Counted from the stretch's first letter, positions 28,240-37,969 are shown. The stretch is DNA of 64,000 nt from Paracoccus sp. SCSIO 75233 (GCF_027912675.1 NZ_CP115757.1:2853501-2917500); one strand, 5' to 3'. Notes: generated by a model from the sequence alone, not told the origin. Program-made: numbers and translations.

Positions 28240-30073
28240 ATATGATGTCATCGTTGTGGGCGGGGGGCACGCCGGGACAGAAGCGGCCAGCGTTGCGGCG
28301 CGGCTTGGGAAGTCGGTCGCGCTTGTTACGATGTCTGAGCGGGATATTGGCACGATGTCCTGCAATCCGGCGATCGGCGGATTGGGTAAGGGCCACCTTG
28401 TCCGCGAAATTGACGCGATGGACGGGCTTATGGGTCGGCTCGCGGATGCTGCGGGTATTCAGTATCGTTTGTTGAATCGGCGAAAGGGGCCCGCCGTGCA
28501 GGGGCCGCGCACCCAGGCAGATCGTAATGCCTATCGCGCCGCGGCGCTCGCGGCAGTTCAGGTGTCGCCGAATATTGATCTGGTTTATGGCGAGGTGACG
28601 GGACTGGTCATCGGTAGCGGGCGGATCGGCGGCGTCTTCATGGGAAATGCGTCGCTGAAAGCCGACCGGGTGATCATCACGACGGGGACGTTTCTCAACG
28701 GTATTATCCATATTGGCGAAGAACAGCGTCAAGCTGGCAGGTGGGGTGATGCATCAGCTTCGTCGCTCGCGTCTGCGATTAAGGATTTGGGCGTCCAGTT
28801 TGGGCGGTTGAAAACAGGAACGCCGCCGCGATTAAATGGAAAGACGATAGACTGGGATAGTGTTGGGACGCAGCCCGGTGACGATGAACCCGAATTCCTC
28901 TCGTTCCTGACACATAGCACCGCGTTGCAGCAGGTCAGCTGCGGGGTCACGCACACGAACGCGCGGACGCATGATATTATCCGGGAAAACCTTTCGAAGT
29001 CGGCTATGTATGGCGGTCGCATCGAGGGCGTCGGCCCGCGATACTGCCCCTCGATCGAGGATAAGATACATCGCTTCGCCGATAAGGAATCGCATCAGAT
29101 CTTCTTGGAGCCGGAGGGCCTGCAAACCGACCTTGTCTATCCGAACGGGATTTCCACATCGTTGCCGGCGGACATTCAGCGAGAATATGTAAACTCCATC
29201 AGTGGGCTCGAACATGCAGAGATCGTCCAGCCCGGTTACGCGGTCGAGTATGATTATGTAGATCCGCGATCGCTTGAGCCAACGCTTAGGGTTCGCGGGG
29301 TAGAGGGGCTGTATTTTGCGGGCCAGATCAATGGCACGACGGGTTATGAGGAGGCGGCGGCGCAGGGCCTCGTTGCGGGGCTGAATGCCGCAACGGGTGA
29401 TGCGGCGGTATTTTCGCGGACGACCTCATATATTGGGGTGATGATCGACGACCTCACAACCCGTGGTGCGACTGAGCCGTACAGGATGTTCACGTCGCGC
29501 GCAGAATACCGACTGTCCTTGCGCGCGGACAATGCTGATCAACGCCTGACTCCGCTGGCAATTGCGCTTGGATGTGTGGGGGAGGACAGGCGCCGATCTT
29601 TCGAAGAGAAGATGTCGCGTCTGGACTCGGCAATGGATGTGTTGAACGAAATCAGTTTCGGCGGCAGAGATCTCGCGACGGCAGATTTTGAAACCGGCCG
29701 TGATAGCCGCCGGCGCACTGCGTTCGAACTGCTGTCAAACAAGGATGTCGAACTCTCCAACCTCCGTGATTTATGTGCGGAGATTCCAGAGTGGGACGCG
29801 TCAACTGAGCGGCAGGTCAAGATTCAGGCGATCTATGCGCAGTATGTCGAGCGGCAGAAGCGGGAAGCCGAGGCGATGAAACGGGACGAGACTGTCGAGC
29901 TATCGCGAGAGATTGACTATCAATCTATCCCGGGTCTGTCGAATGAACTTCGCAGCAAGCTGGCGCTGGCGAAACCTGCAACGGTCGCCGCCGCCGCGCG
30001 CATCGAGGGTATGACCCCTGCGGCGCTTTCGTTGCTTGTTGCCACGGCGCGGAAGCTCGGCCGAGCCGGATGA
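28232..30073 (+). CDS. mnmG: tRNA uridine-5-carboxymethylaminomethyl synthesis enzyme MnmG (GidA)
   Basis: A 613-residue FAD enzyme. The dinucleotide-binding loop [10 protein letters not shown] lies at 10-19, the conserved [13 protein letters not shown] follows, and the FAD/NADH domain and helical C-terminus are complete. It works with MnmE on wobble uridines of tRNA. The start codon is GTG at 28232 (GTG AAA CAA TAT GAT), which lies inside the parS palindrome, so one sequence serves both as start codon context and ParB site. It begins 11 bp after mnmE. Confidence 0.96.
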   Translation: MKQYDVIVVGGGHAGTEAASVAARLGKSVALVTMSERDIGTMSCNPAIGGLGKGHLVREIDAMDGLMGRLADAAGIQYRLLNRRKGPAVQGPRTQADRNAYRAAALAAVQVSPNIDLVYGEVTGLVIGSGRIGGVFMGNASLKADRVIITTGTFLNGIIHIGEEQRQAGRWGDASASSLASAIKDLGVQFGRLKTGTPPRLNGKTIDWDSVGTQPGDDEPEFLSFLTHSTALQQVSCGVTHTNARTHDIIRENLSKSAMYGGRIEGVGPRYCPSIEDKIHRFADKESHQIFLEPEGLQTDLVYPNGISTSLPADIQREYVNSISGLEHAEIVQPGYAVEYDYVDPRSLEPTLRVRGVEGLYFAGQINGTTGYEEAAAQGLVAGLNAATGDAAVFSRTTSYIGVMIDDLTTRGATEPYRMFTSRAEYRLSLRADNADQRLTPLAIALGCVGEDRRRSFEEKMSRLDSAMDVLNEISFGGRDLATADFETGRDSRRRTAFELLSNKDVELSNLRDLCAEIPEWDASTERQVKIQAIYAQYVERQKREAEAMKRDETVELSREIDYQSIPGLSNELRSKLALAKPATVAAAARIEGMTPAALSLLVATARKLGRAG

Positions 30074-30663
30074 GTGTTTCACGTGAAACAGCGCAACTGC
30101 TGGACGCATACGCGAAGCTGATAAAGAAGTGGAACCCAGCCATTAATCTGGTCGCCCGTGGTACGCTGCAAGATATACATGATCGGCATATCGAGGACTC
30201 CCTCCAACTTATCGAAGCCGCAAAGCCAGAAACGGGCAGTTGGGTCGACCTCGGCTCCGGGGGCGGGCTCCCCGGCATCGTCGTGTCGATCCTGACCCAG
30301 AGCCGGGACCTGAAAGTAACGCTGGTCGAAAGCGACAAGCGAAAGGCGGCATTTCTGCAAACGGTACGCCGGGAATTGGAACTGGCAAACCTCACGGTGC
30401 TCACCGACAGAATTGAAGCCCTGCCGGACGGCAACCACAACTACGCCAGCGCAAGGGCCCTCGCGCCGCTCGAAAAACTGCTGCCTTGGCTCCAACGCGT
30501 GCTTGCGAAAGACGGGACAGCTTGGCTATTAAAGGGACGAAATTGGCGAGATGAAATCGATGTTGCCAGCAAAGATTGGCACTTCGATTTTGAGACAATA
30601 CCAAGCCGGATCGAGGCAGATTCCGTTATAATGAAGCTCAGGGGCATCCAAAAACATGGCTGA
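30070..30663 (+). CDS. rsmG: 16S rRNA guanine-N7 methyltransferase RsmG (GidB)
   Basis: A 197-residue SAM-dependent methyltransferase acting on G527 of 16S rRNA. The SAM loop is [14 protein letters not shown], and LNLV-type and [11 protein letters not shown] motifs match RsmG. The ATG overlaps the mnmG stop as ATGA. Codons 2-7 (SVSRET) are spelled by the second parS site. It is followed by parA with an 8 bp overlap. Confidence 0.95.
   Translation: MSVSRETAQLLDAYAKLIKKWNPAINLVARGTLQDIHDRHIEDSLQLIEAAKPETGSWVDLGSGGGLPGIVVSILTQSRDLKVTLVESDKRKAAFLQTVRRELELANLTVLTDRIEALPDGNHNYASARALAPLEKLLPWLQRVLAKDGTAWLLKGRNWRDEIDVASKDWHFDFETIPSRIEADSVIMKLRGIQKHG
30075..30090. promoter_or_regulatory. parS: parS centromere site (perfect match)
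   Basis: TGTTTCACGTGAAACA, an exact match to the canonical 16 bp ParB palindrome, placed in the first codons of rsmG and 1.36 kb before parB. Confidence 0.97.
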
Positions 30664-31435
30664 TCCGAATATTATCGCCGTCGCGAACCAAAAGGGCGGC
30701 GTCGGAAAGACCACCACGGCGGTTAATCTCGGCGCGGGGCTGGCGGCCCAAGGACATAGGGTGCTGATTATCGACCTGGATCCGCAAGGGAACGCCTCGA
30801 CTGGGGTCGGAAATCCGGTAAAAGGCCGGAAATCCACCTCTTACGATCTGCTCTCCGGGCGGAACTCGCTGACAGAAACGACGGTGCCGACCAGCACGGA
30901 TGGGCTTTTCCTGGTGCCGTCGACCTCCGATCTCAGTTCCGCCGATATGGATTTCTCTTCCAGGGCGGATCGCATCAAGCTGTTGAAAGCAGTTCTTCAG
31001 GGCGCGGAAGGATATGATTATATCCTCGTCGATTGCCCGCCCGCTCTCGGACTGCTCACGGTCAACGCGCTCGTCGCCGCGGATTCCGTGCTGGTCCCGC
31101 TGCAGACGGAGTTTTATGCGCTCGAAGGCTTGTCCCAACTTCTGATGACTGTGCGAGAGGTGCGGCAGGGTGCCAACCAATCCCTGCGGGTGAATGGCGT
31201 TGTGCTGACCATGTATGACGGGCGGAACAACCTGTCCCAACAGGTGGAGGCGGATGCGCGCTCAACCCTGGGTGAACTGGTGTATGACACGATCATCCCA
31301 CGAAATGTCCGCATATCGGAGGCGCCGTCGCACGGTCTCCCTGTCACGCTATACGATCCGAACTCCGCAGGCAGCCGCGCTTATCAGGCGCTGACCAAAG
31401 AGTTCCTGAGCCGTCAGAAGGAGATGCGCAATTGA
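30656..31435 (+). CDS. parA: Chromosome partitioning ATPase ParA (Soj)
   Basis: A 259-residue deviant Walker ATPase. The P-loop KGGVGKTTTA begins at residue 13, with the signature Lys; Walker A' is VLIIDLDPQGNAS, and Walker B LVDCPPALG. It drives segregation of the origin region by cycling on DNA in contact with ParB-parS. The start overlaps rsmG by 8 bp and its stop overlaps parB as TTGA. Confidence 0.96.
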   Translation: MADPNIIAVANQKGGVGKTTTAVNLGAGLAAQGHRVLIIDLDPQGNASTGVGNPVKGRKSTSYDLLSGRNSLTETTVPTSTDGLFLVPSTSDLSSADMDFSSRADRIKLLKAVLQGAEGYDYILVDCPPALGLLTVNALVAADSVLVPLQTEFYALEGLSQLLMTVREVRQGANQSLRVNGVVLTMYDGRNNLSQQVEADARSTLGELVYDTIIPRNVRISEAPSHGLPVTLYDPNSAGSRAYQALTKEFLSRQKEMRN

Positions 31436-32316
31436 GCCAGAATAAACGTAGCAGCCTTGGTCGCGGTCTCTCTGCCCTGATGGCCGACTTGCAGCCCGAC
31501 GCGGACACCAATGACACCAACGATGCGCCCCGTGGTGCGCCGGTGACAGTCCCGACGGAGCAGATAACGCCCAACCCCGATCAGCCGCGTCGCGTCTTCG
31601 ATCAGGATGCGCTGGCTGAGCTGGCCGATTCCATTCGTCACCGCGGGGTGATCCAGCCGCTTATCGTGCGCCGCCATCCGGACGATCAGAACATATACCA
31701 GATCGTCGCCGGCGAACGGCGTTGGCGGGCGGCCCAGATTGCGCAGCTTCATGAGCTTCCGGTCCTGATCCGCGAGTTCAGCGACTCCGAAATGCTGGAA
31801 GTCGCCATCATCGAAAATATTCAGCGTGCGGACCTGAACGCGATCGACGAGGCCGCGTCATACCGCCAGCTCATGTCACGCTTCGGCCACACGCAGGAGA
31901 AGGTTGCCGAGGCCCTCGGCAAAAGTCGCAGCCATATTGCAAACCTGATGCGGCTGCTGAATCTGCCGGAGCAGGTTCAGGAATGGGTACGCGAAGAAAA
32001 ACTGTCAGCAGGACACGCGCGCGCACTGGTCACCGTGGACGATCCGGTCGGCATCGCGCGCCGGATCATCGAAAAGGGAATGTCGGTTCGCGAGGTCGAA
32101 GCGCTTCTCAGAAAGAAATCCGACGCCCCCACCAAGCCTCGCCATAAGGAAGAGAAGGATGCAGATACCCGCGCCCTGGAGGGTGATCTCAGCGCAACGC
32201 TGAAAATGCGGGTACAGATCAAACATGCCGGGCAGGATGGCGGGCAGCTGACGATCACTTATCGCGATCTGGAGCAGCTTGATCGGCTTTGCCAAATCCT
32301 CGCCGGAAGCGCCTAA
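31432..32316 (+). CDS. parB: Chromosome partitioning protein ParB (Spo0J)
   Basis: A 294-residue CTP-dependent DNA clamp. The N-terminal tail with GRGLSALMADL contacts ParA. The CTP-binding ParB/Srx domain carries VAGERRWRAAQ and ENIQRADLN, the helix-turn-helix that reads parS is EKVAEALGKSRSHIANLMRLL, and a C-terminal dimerisation domain follows. The start is TTG at 31432, overlapping the parA stop (TTGA). Its TAA stop (32314-32316) overlaps the stop of the convergent DUF454 gene. Confidence 0.95.
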   Translation: MSQNKRSSLGRGLSALMADLQPDADTNDTNDAPRGAPVTVPTEQITPNPDQPRRVFDQDALAELADSIRHRGVIQPLIVRRHPDDQNIYQIVAGERRWRAAQIAQLHELPVLIREFSDSEMLEVAIIENIQRADLNAIDEAASYRQLMSRFGHTQEKVAEALGKSRSHIANLMRLLNLPEQVQEWVREEKLSAGHARALVTVDDPVGIARRIIEKGMSVREVEALLRKKSDAPTKPRHKEEKDADTRALEGDLSATLKMRVQIKHAGQDGGQLTITYRDLEQLDRLCQILAGSA

Positions 32317-32669
32317 GCTTCCGGGCGCAGGATGATGTAGACGGCGACGGCTGACAGGATCAGTGCCTGTATCAACAGGGTAGGGCCGGGAACGCCCAGT
32401 GCGGCTGCCAATATCAGGCTTGCGGCCATCGCACCGACAGACAGATATTTCGCCGGCCGCCGGATCGCACCACGCTCCTGCCAGCGACGAATATCGGGAC
32501 CATAGACCGGATGGTTCAGCAGCTTCTGCCGCAATCTTTCCGATGACCGGCTGAAGGCCCAGGCGGCGACCAGCAGAAACGGCACGGTTGGTATAATCGG
32601 AAGAAACGCGCCGATTGCGCCAAGCCCGACCGCAACCCAGCCGATTGCCAAATAAACGATCCGGCTCAT
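32313..32669 (-). CDS. YbaN/DUF454 family membrane protein
   Basis: A 118-residue protein with two to four hydrophobic segments and the DUF454 pattern: GAIGAFLPIIPTVPFLLVAAWAFSRSS near the N-terminus, then NHPVYGPDIRRWQERGAI. The function is unknown. The ATG at 32669 overlaps the hemW stop (ATGA), so it belongs to the minus-strand operon rph-rdgB-ridA-hemW-DUF454. A longer frame extends upstream inside hemW but is not plausible. Confidence 0.88.
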   Translation of the reverse strand: MSRIVYLAIGWVAVGLGAIGAFLPIIPTVPFLLVAAWAFSRSSERLRQKLLNHPVYGPDIRRWQERGAIRRPAKYLSVGAMAASLILAAALGVPGPTLLIQALILSAVAVYIILRPEA

Positions 32670-33820
32670 CCCGCCATCTCCCGCAGAACATAGTTCAACA
32701 CCGGCCGCCCGGTGCTGCTGGCCGAAAGCCTGCCAGCCTTGGCGATCACAAGTCCATCGTCGATCAGCCGCGCCAGGCGCTTTTCGTCGAACTTGCCGCC
32801 CAAGGCCGCGTAGCGTGCTACATCCATCCCCTCGGACAAGCGCATCGCCATCAGCAGATACTCCGTCGCGATCTCGCCGGGGGCCAGCCTGTCGTTTTCG
32901 ATATCGCCGCAGCCCTCCGTCTCCACGCGCGACAGCCACCTTGCGGGAAGGCTTTCCGCAACCGTCGATGTTCTGCTTTCGTTCAGCGTAAGCCGACCAT
33001 GCGCGCCCGGACCGACGGCGGCCCAATCGCCTTGCCGCCAGTAAATCAGGTTATGCCGGGATTCGCAGCCCGGGCGGGCGTGGTTGGACACCTCATAGGC
33101 CGGCATCCCTATACCGGAAAGAAAATCGTTTGTTTCCAAATACATATCCGCCGCAAGATCATCTTCCGGCAGGCCCCGCAAAAGCCCGCGCGCGTGGCGG
33201 GCCCCGAACATCGTGCCCTCCTCGATGGTCAATTGGTACAGCGAAAGATGATCGACGGCCATAGCGACCGCCTCCCGCAACTCCGCGCGCCATGCTGAAA
33301 GCGACTGGTCCTGCCGCGCATAGATAAGGTCAAAACTCACCCGGTCGAAATGGGTCTTGGCCAGATCAAAGGCACGGCGAGCGTCATTGACGCTGTGAAG
33401 CCGCCCCAATCGGCGCAGATCGGTGTCGTTCAGAGCCTGAACACCCAGTGACACACGGTTAACACCCGCCTGGGCATAGGCCGCGAAGCGCCCGGCCTCC
33501 ACACTGCCGGGGTTGGCCTCCATGGTGATCTCGATGTCATTCGCGAAATGCCAATATCCGCGCGCGGCTTCGATAACCGCCGACACTGTCTCCGGGGCCA
33601 TCAGCGACGGCGTTCCGCCACCGAAGAAGATGCTGCTCAGCACCCGGCCACGGGTCAGCGCCCCGACACGCCCAACCTCTGAACACAGGGCCTTCGCCCA
33701 ACGAGCATGATCAACCTCGCCGACGACATGGCTGTTAAAGTCACAATAGGGGCATTTGGAGGCGCAAAAGGGCCAGTGGACATAAAGGCCGAAACCCCCG
33801 TTGCGCCAGTCCTCGTTCAT
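32666..33820 (-). CDS. hemW: HemW, radical SAM heme chaperone (coproporphyrinogen oxidase-like)
   Basis: A 384-residue radical SAM protein. The 4Fe-4S site is Cys19, Cys23 and Cys26 in PFCASKCPYC, and GGGTPSLM is the SAM-binding glycine motif. Although similar to HemN, HemW proteins bind and deliver heme instead of oxidising coproporphyrinogen; the CxxxCxxC form ending in C-D-F is typical of HemW. The start overlaps the ridA stop by 4 bp. Confidence 0.92.
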   Translation of the reverse strand: MNEDWRNGGFGLYVHWPFCASKCPYCDFNSHVVGEVDHARWAKALCSEVGRVGALTRGRVLSSIFFGGGTPSLMAPETVSAVIEAARGYWHFANDIEITMEANPGSVEAGRFAAYAQAGVNRVSLGVQALNDTDLRRLGRLHSVNDARRAFDLAKTHFDRVSFDLIYARQDQSLSAWRAELREAVAMAVDHLSLYQLTIEEGTMFGARHARGLLRGLPEDDLAADMYLETNDFLSGIGMPAYEVSNHARPGCESRHNLIYWRQGDWAAVGPGAHGRLTLNESRTSTVAESLPARWLSRVETEGCGDIENDRLAPGEIATEYLLMAMRLSEGMDVARYAALGGKFDEKRLARLIDDGLVIAKAGRLSASSTGRPVLNYVLREMAG

Positions 33821-34191
33821 TCCCGAAGCGCCGTCACTTCGATCTCGACCTTCATTTCCGGTTTGATCAGCCCCGCGATCACCATGGTCGCGGCAGGGCG
33901 GATTTCACCGAAAAAAGTCCCGAGAACCGGGGTGATTTCATCGATATGGGCTGCGTCCGTGACCGTGTACTGCACCCGCACCACGTCGCTCAGCTCGAAA
34001 CCGGCCTCCCGCAGCGCCGCAGTGATTGTCTCAAAACAATTCCGCGCCTGATCCGCTGCACCGGACGGGATTTCCATCGTCGCGTAGTCATACCCCGTCA
34101 CGCCTGAGACGAAGCACCACGGGCCTTTCACCACGGCTCGGCTGTAACCCATCGTTGCCTCGAAGGGCGACCCGGTGGAGATCCTACGCAA
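33817..34191 (-). CDS. RidA (YjgF/UK114) family protein
   Basis: A 124-residue protein of the RidA superfamily with the SRAVVKGPWCFVSG N-terminal strand and the VRVQYTVTDAAHIDEI block. True RidA enzymes deaminate reactive enamines or imines and use an Arg near the C-terminus; here the PAATMVIAGL segment lacks a clear match to the R-x-x-V/A motif of enzymatic RidA, so it may be a non-deaminating subgroup. It overlaps rdgB by 8 bp and hemW by 4 bp. Confidence 0.85.
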   Translation of the reverse strand: MRRISTGSPFEATMGYSRAVVKGPWCFVSGVTGYDYATMEIPSGAADQARNCFETITAALREAGFELSDVVRVQYTVTDAAHIDEITPVLGTFFGEIRPAATMVIAGLIKPEMKVEIEVTALRE

Positions 34192-34792
34192 AACACCCCT
34201 CCAGCAGCTTCGCGACGGCCACGGCCCGGTGGCTGACGCCGTTCTTTTCCTCGGCGCTCATCTCGCCCAGCGTGACATGATGGCCCTCCGGCATGAAGAT
34301 CGGGTCATATCCGTGGCCTTCTGCACCGCGTGGCGGCCAGACCACCTGACCGGGCAGAACGCCCTCGAACACCTCGTCATGCCCATCCGGCCAAGCCAAC
34401 ACCAGCGTACAGCGGAACTGCGCCAAGCGGGGGAAGGGGGCGTTGCGTTCCTCCAGCTCCGTCCAGGTGCGGGTCATCGCCATGACAAAATCCCGGCCCT
34501 GACCTGTTTCCGCCCAATCGGCGGTATAAACCCCCGGTGCGCCGTCAAGCGCGTCGACAGAGATCCCGCTGTCATCGGCAAGCGCCGGCATCCCGGTCGC
34601 CTTCACGGCAGCCTGCGCCTTGATGCGCGCATTGCCGATGAAATTATCCTCGGTCTCCTCCGGCTCGGGCAGGTTCAGATCGGCCGCACCGACGACCTCG
34701 ACCCCGTAAGGGGCGAGCAGCGCGCGCATTTCGTCCAGCTTGCCCCGGTTATGGGTGGCGACCAGCAGTTTCTTGCCCTCGAACCGGCGCAT
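34184..34792 (-). CDS. rdgB: RdgB/HAM1, XTP/dITP pyrophosphatase
   Basis: A 202-residue house-cleaning nucleotidase. Hallmarks are the N-terminal LLVATHNRGKLDEM, the acidic ETEDNFIGNA, ALADDSGISVDAL, GYDPIF and the closing SHRAVA. It hydrolyses dITP, XTP and ITP to keep deaminated purines out of DNA. The ATG at 34792 shares one base with the rph stop (TGATG). The longer frame upstream is an out-of-frame reading of rph. Confidence 0.96.
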   Translation of the reverse strand: MRRFEGKKLLVATHNRGKLDEMRALLAPYGVEVVGAADLNLPEPEETEDNFIGNARIKAQAAVKATGMPALADDSGISVDALDGAPGVYTADWAETGQGRDFVMAMTRTWTELEERNAPFPRLAQFRCTLVLAWPDGHDEVFEGVLPGQVVWPPRGAEGHGYDPIFMPEGHHVTLGEMSAEEKNGVSHRAVAVAKLLEGCFA

Positions 34793-35502
34793 CAGATCGC
34801 GGCTTTCTGCGCGGCAACCAGCCCTGCAACGCCAGCCTCTGCCAGATCGAGCAACCCGTTCATCTGATCCCGGCTGAAGGTCGCGCCCTCTGCGGACATC
34901 TGCACCTCGATCAGCTTGCCGCCGCCGGTCATGACGAAATTGCCGTCGGTTCCGGCCTCGCTGTCCTCGGCGTAGTCCAGATCCAGCACCGACTGGCCCG
35001 CATAGATCCCGCAGGAGACGGCGGCGACATGATCCATGATCGGGTCGGAGGTCACCATTCCGGCTTCCAGCAGCTTGTTGACAGCCAGCCGCAGCGCCAC
35101 CCAGCCCCCGGTGATGGAGGCGCAGCGGGTGCCGCCATCGGCCTGTATCACGTCGCAATCGACCACGATCTGCCGCTCACCGAGCGCGCGCCGGTCCACC
35201 CCGGCACGAAGCGAGCGCCCGATCAGCCGCTGAATCTCGACCGTGCGGCCTCCTTGCTTGCCCGATGCGGCCTCGCGCCGGTTGCGGGTGTTCGTTGCAC
35301 GGGGCAGCATGCCATATTCCGCTGTCACCCAGCCCTGACCCGTACCACGCAGGAAAGGCGGGGCTTTCTCGTCGATAGAGGCGCTGCACAGCACGTGAGT
35401 CCCGCCGACTTTTATCAGGCAGGACCCTTCTGCATGACGCATCACGCCGGTCTCGATTGAAATTGCCCGCATTTCGCTTAGATTTCGGCCAGAAGGACGC
35501 AT
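34792..35502 (-). CDS. rph: Ribonuclease PH
   Basis: A 236-residue phosphorolytic 3'-5' exoribonuclease. It has the RPSGR start, [16 protein letters not shown] and the phosphate-binding [10 protein letters not shown] and [15 protein letters not shown] regions. It trims tRNA 3' ends. It leads the rph-rdgB-ridA-hemW-DUF454 run and is divergent from hrcA with 61 bp between. Confidence 0.97.
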   Translation of the reverse strand: MRPSGRNLSEMRAISIETGVMRHAEGSCLIKVGGTHVLCSASIDEKAPPFLRGTGQGWVTAEYGMLPRATNTRNRREAASGKQGGRTVEIQRLIGRSLRAGVDRRALGERQIVVDCDVIQADGGTRCASITGGWVALRLAVNKLLEAGMVTSDPIMDHVAAVSCGIYAGQSVLDLDYAEDSEAGTDGNFVMTGGGKLIEVQMSAEGATFSRDQMNGLLDLAEAGVAGLVAAQKAAI

Positions 35503-35563
35503 AGGATTCCCTTTCCTGTTTGCGCGTCAGATACAGGCCCGCCAAGGACGGACGCAACCCCGC

Positions 35564-36619
35564 ATGACCAACCGCCCGATACTCGATGAACTCAACGACC
35601 GCTCGCGCGAAGTGTTCCGCCGGGTGGTCGAAACCTATCTCATCACGGGTGAGCCGGTCGGCTCGCGCACCTTGACGCGGGATATGTCGGAGAAGGTCAG
35701 TGCCGCGACGATCCGCAACGTCATGCAGGATCTGGAATATATGGGACTGCTGGATGCGCCGCATATCTCTGCCGGTCGCCGCCCGACGGAGCAGGGGCTG
35801 AGGATGTTCGTCGACGGGCTGATGGAGGTCGATCCGGTCGCCCCGACCGACCGCGCCCGGATCGAGCAAACCCTTGGTGGGGATTCCGCCGATGTCGCGA
35901 CGCTGATGGACCGGGTCGGGGGGGCGCTGTCCTCGCTGACGCTTGGTGCCAGCCTGGTCCTGACGCCCAAGCACGAAGCGCCGATCCGGCATATCGAGTT
36001 TGTCAGCCTCGCCCAGGACCGCGCCCTGGTGGTGCTGGTGTTTTCGGACGGGCATGTCGAAAACCGTCTGTTCACGCCGCCGCCGGGTCAGACACCGTCG
36101 TCAATGCGTGAGGCGGGGAACTTCCTCAACGCTCTGGCAGAGGGCCGCACCCTGACCGAACTGCGCAATCAGGTCAGCCGCGACATTTCGACCCGGCGTC
36201 AGGAGCTCGACACGCTCGCCGCCGCCCTGATCGAGAAGGGCCTTGCGACATGGGAGAGCGAGGATAACAACGCCCGGCTGATCGTGCGCGGCCGTGCCAA
36301 TCTGATCGGCACGGAATCCGCCGATCTCGACCGGATACGGGAGCTGTTCGACGACCTCGAACGCAAGCGGGACATCGCCGAATTCCTCGAACTGACCGAA
36401 GGCGGGGACGGGGTGCGCATTTTTATTGGTTCCGAGAACAAGCTTTTTTCACTTTCGGGTTCCTCTCTGGTGGTTTCTCCATATATGAACTCCGACCGGA
36501 AGATTATTGGCGCCGTTGGCGTGATCGGTCCGACGCGGCTCAATTACGGTCGCATCGTGCCGATTGTCGATTACACGGCCCAGTTGGTCGGGCGCATATT
36601 GTCCGGCCCGAAAGGATGA
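35564..36619 (+). CDS. hrcA: Heat-inducible transcription repressor HrcA
   Basis: A 351-residue repressor. The N-terminal winged helix is recognisable from SAATIRNVMQDLEYMGLL and SAGRRPTEQGLRMFVD; the GAF-like domain and C-terminal IGAVGVIGPTRLNYGRIVPIVDY follow. HrcA binds CIRCE inverted repeats to repress groESL/dnaKJ-type genes. I see no CIRCE element in the 61 bp upstream, so control here may be by another factor. grpE starts 4 bp after its stop. Confidence 0.95.
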   Translation: MTNRPILDELNDRSREVFRRVVETYLITGEPVGSRTLTRDMSEKVSAATIRNVMQDLEYMGLLDAPHISAGRRPTEQGLRMFVDGLMEVDPVAPTDRARIEQTLGGDSADVATLMDRVGGALSSLTLGASLVLTPKHEAPIRHIEFVSLAQDRALVVLVFSDGHVENRLFTPPPGQTPSSMREAGNFLNALAEGRTLTELRNQVSRDISTRRQELDTLAAALIEKGLATWESEDNNARLIVRGRANLIGTESADLDRIRELFDDLERKRDIAEFLELTEGGDGVRIFIGSENKLFSLSGSSLVVSPYMNSDRKIIGAVGVIGPTRLNYGRIVPIVDYTAQLVGRILSGPKG

Positions 36620-36623
36620 GAAG

Positions 36624-37178
36624 ATGAGCGACCAGAACCCTGATGACCAGCAGCCGCTTGAGGAACTTCCCCTCGATGAAGATTTCATGGACCCGTTTGC
36701 CGAGGAAGAGGATCAGGTCCAGAAGCTGACCGCCGAACGGGACGAATTGCGCGACCGTTTCATGCGGGCGCTTGCGGATGCCGAAAACGCCCGCAAACGC
36801 GCGGATAAAGAGCGCCGCAATGCCGAGCAATATGGCGGCTCCCGCCTCGCCCGCGATCTGCTGCCGGTCTATGACCACCTGCACCGCGCGATTGACGCCG
36901 TTCCCGAGGATCAGCGGGAAACCAATGCCGCGCTTCTTGAGGGGGTGGAACTGACCCTGCGTGAGCTGGGCAACGTGTTCGCCAAGCACGGCATCACCGT
37001 GCTGCGCCCCGAGATTGGCGAGAAATTCGATCCGCAGCTTCACGAGGCCATGTTCGAGGCGCCGCTGCCCGGCACCAGGGCTGGTGACGTCATTCAGCTG
37101 ATGGAGCCGGGCTTCATGATCCATGACCGCCTGCTGCGTCCCGCCAAGGTCGGCGTCAGCTCGACCCCGGCCAGCTAA
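36624..37178 (+). CDS. grpE: GrpE, nucleotide exchange factor of DnaK
   Basis: A 184-residue protein. It has an acidic N-terminal tail, a long coiled coil (about 35-90, with RDRFMRALADAENARKRADKE) and the C-terminal beta wing (LLRPAKVGVS). It releases ADP from DnaK. I start at the ATG at 36624, with AAGGATGAG upstream, not at 36564 inside hrcA. Confidence 0.96.
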   Translation: MSDQNPDDQQPLEELPLDEDFMDPFAEEEDQVQKLTAERDELRDRFMRALADAENARKRADKERRNAEQYGGSRLARDLLPVYDHLHRAIDAVPEDQRETNAALLEGVELTLRELGNVFAKHGITVLRPEIGEKFDPQLHEAMFEAPLPGTRAGDVIQLMEPGFMIHDRLLRPAKVGVSSTPAS

Positions 37179-37208
37179 GCCACAGATTTTCAGAACCGAG
37201 AGGACACC

Positions 37209-37832
37209 ATGCCCCAGATCCGGCTGGACGACGAAGACGACGATCAGGAAGACGACGCCCCGAAAGAGCAAGGGCTGGGCCTGCCCGAGAGCAGCAATAT
37301 CGGCAAGCTCTATTTCAAATCCCGCAACGTGATCGTCGCGGGAGAGATCAACGATAAGCTGGCGCAGCGCACTGTCGCGCATCTGCTGGCACTGGCGGAG
37401 GAGAGCGACGATCCGATCAATATGCTGATCTCCTCCCCCGGCGGGCATGTCGAATCCGGTGACATGATCCACGACATGATCCGCTTTATCCGCCCGACCG
37501 TGCGCTGCATTGGCTCGGGCTGGGTGGCCTCTGCCGGGGCGCTGATCTTCATGGGCGCGCAGAAAAAGAACCGTTTCTGCCTGCCGAACACGCGCTTCCT
37601 GCTGCACCAACCCTCGGGCGGGATTCGCGGGACGTCGACGGATATGATGATCCAGGCCGAGCAGGTCCGGCTGATGCGCGAGCGTCTGAACCAGATTTTC
37701 GCAGACGCCACCGGTCAGAGTGTCGAACGGATCGAGCAGGACACGCAGCGCGATTTCTGGCTGAACACCGAGGAGGCGCTTGAATACGGGCTGCTCGGCA
37801 AGGTCATCAGCTCGGTCGATGAGCTGAAGTAA
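37209..37832 (+). CDS. clpP: ClpP-type serine protease subunit
   Basis: A 207-residue ClpP-family protein. The triad is Ser108 (GWVASAG), His133 (LLHQPSGG) and Asp182 (TQRDFW). The N-terminus is unusually acidic (DDEDDDQEDD) before the core begins near residue 28, and the Ser context differs from the common AASMGA of the main ClpP. It is probably a second ClpP paralogue of alphaproteobacteria and would need a Clp ATPase encoded elsewhere. It follows grpE by 30 bp and is closed by a strong terminator. Confidence 0.88.
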   Translation: MPQIRLDDEDDDQEDDAPKEQGLGLPESSNIGKLYFKSRNVIVAGEINDKLAQRTVAHLLALAEESDDPINMLISSPGGHVESGDMIHDMIRFIRPTVRCIGSGWVASAGALIFMGAQKKNRFCLPNTRFLLHQPSGGIRGTSTDMMIQAEQVRLMRERLNQIFADATGQSVERIEQDTQRDFWLNTEEALEYGLLGKVISSVDELK

Positions 37833-37850
37833 GAGAACCGAAATGACGAA

Positions 37851-37880
37851 AGGGGCGGCTGTCAGGGCCGCCCCTTTTTA
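37851..37880 (+). terminator. Rho-independent terminator after clpP
   Basis: A 9 bp GC-rich stem, AGGGGCGGC at 37851-37859 pairing with GCCGCCCCT at 37867-37875, with a 7-base loop and a TTTTTATTT tail. It lies 18 bp after the clpP stop. Confidence 0.9.
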
Positions 37881-37969
37881 TTTCTAAGCGCCGCCTGGGC
37901 TGCGCCGTCGCATGGATATTTGGGCCAGGATGAAGAGGGGCGAAAGTGTTCGCTTCGCCCCGCCCGGGG

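Noticed and set aside
35503..35563. CIRCE operator upstream of hrcA
   Set aside because: No TTAGCACTC-N9-GAGTGCTAA-like inverted repeat is present in the gap.
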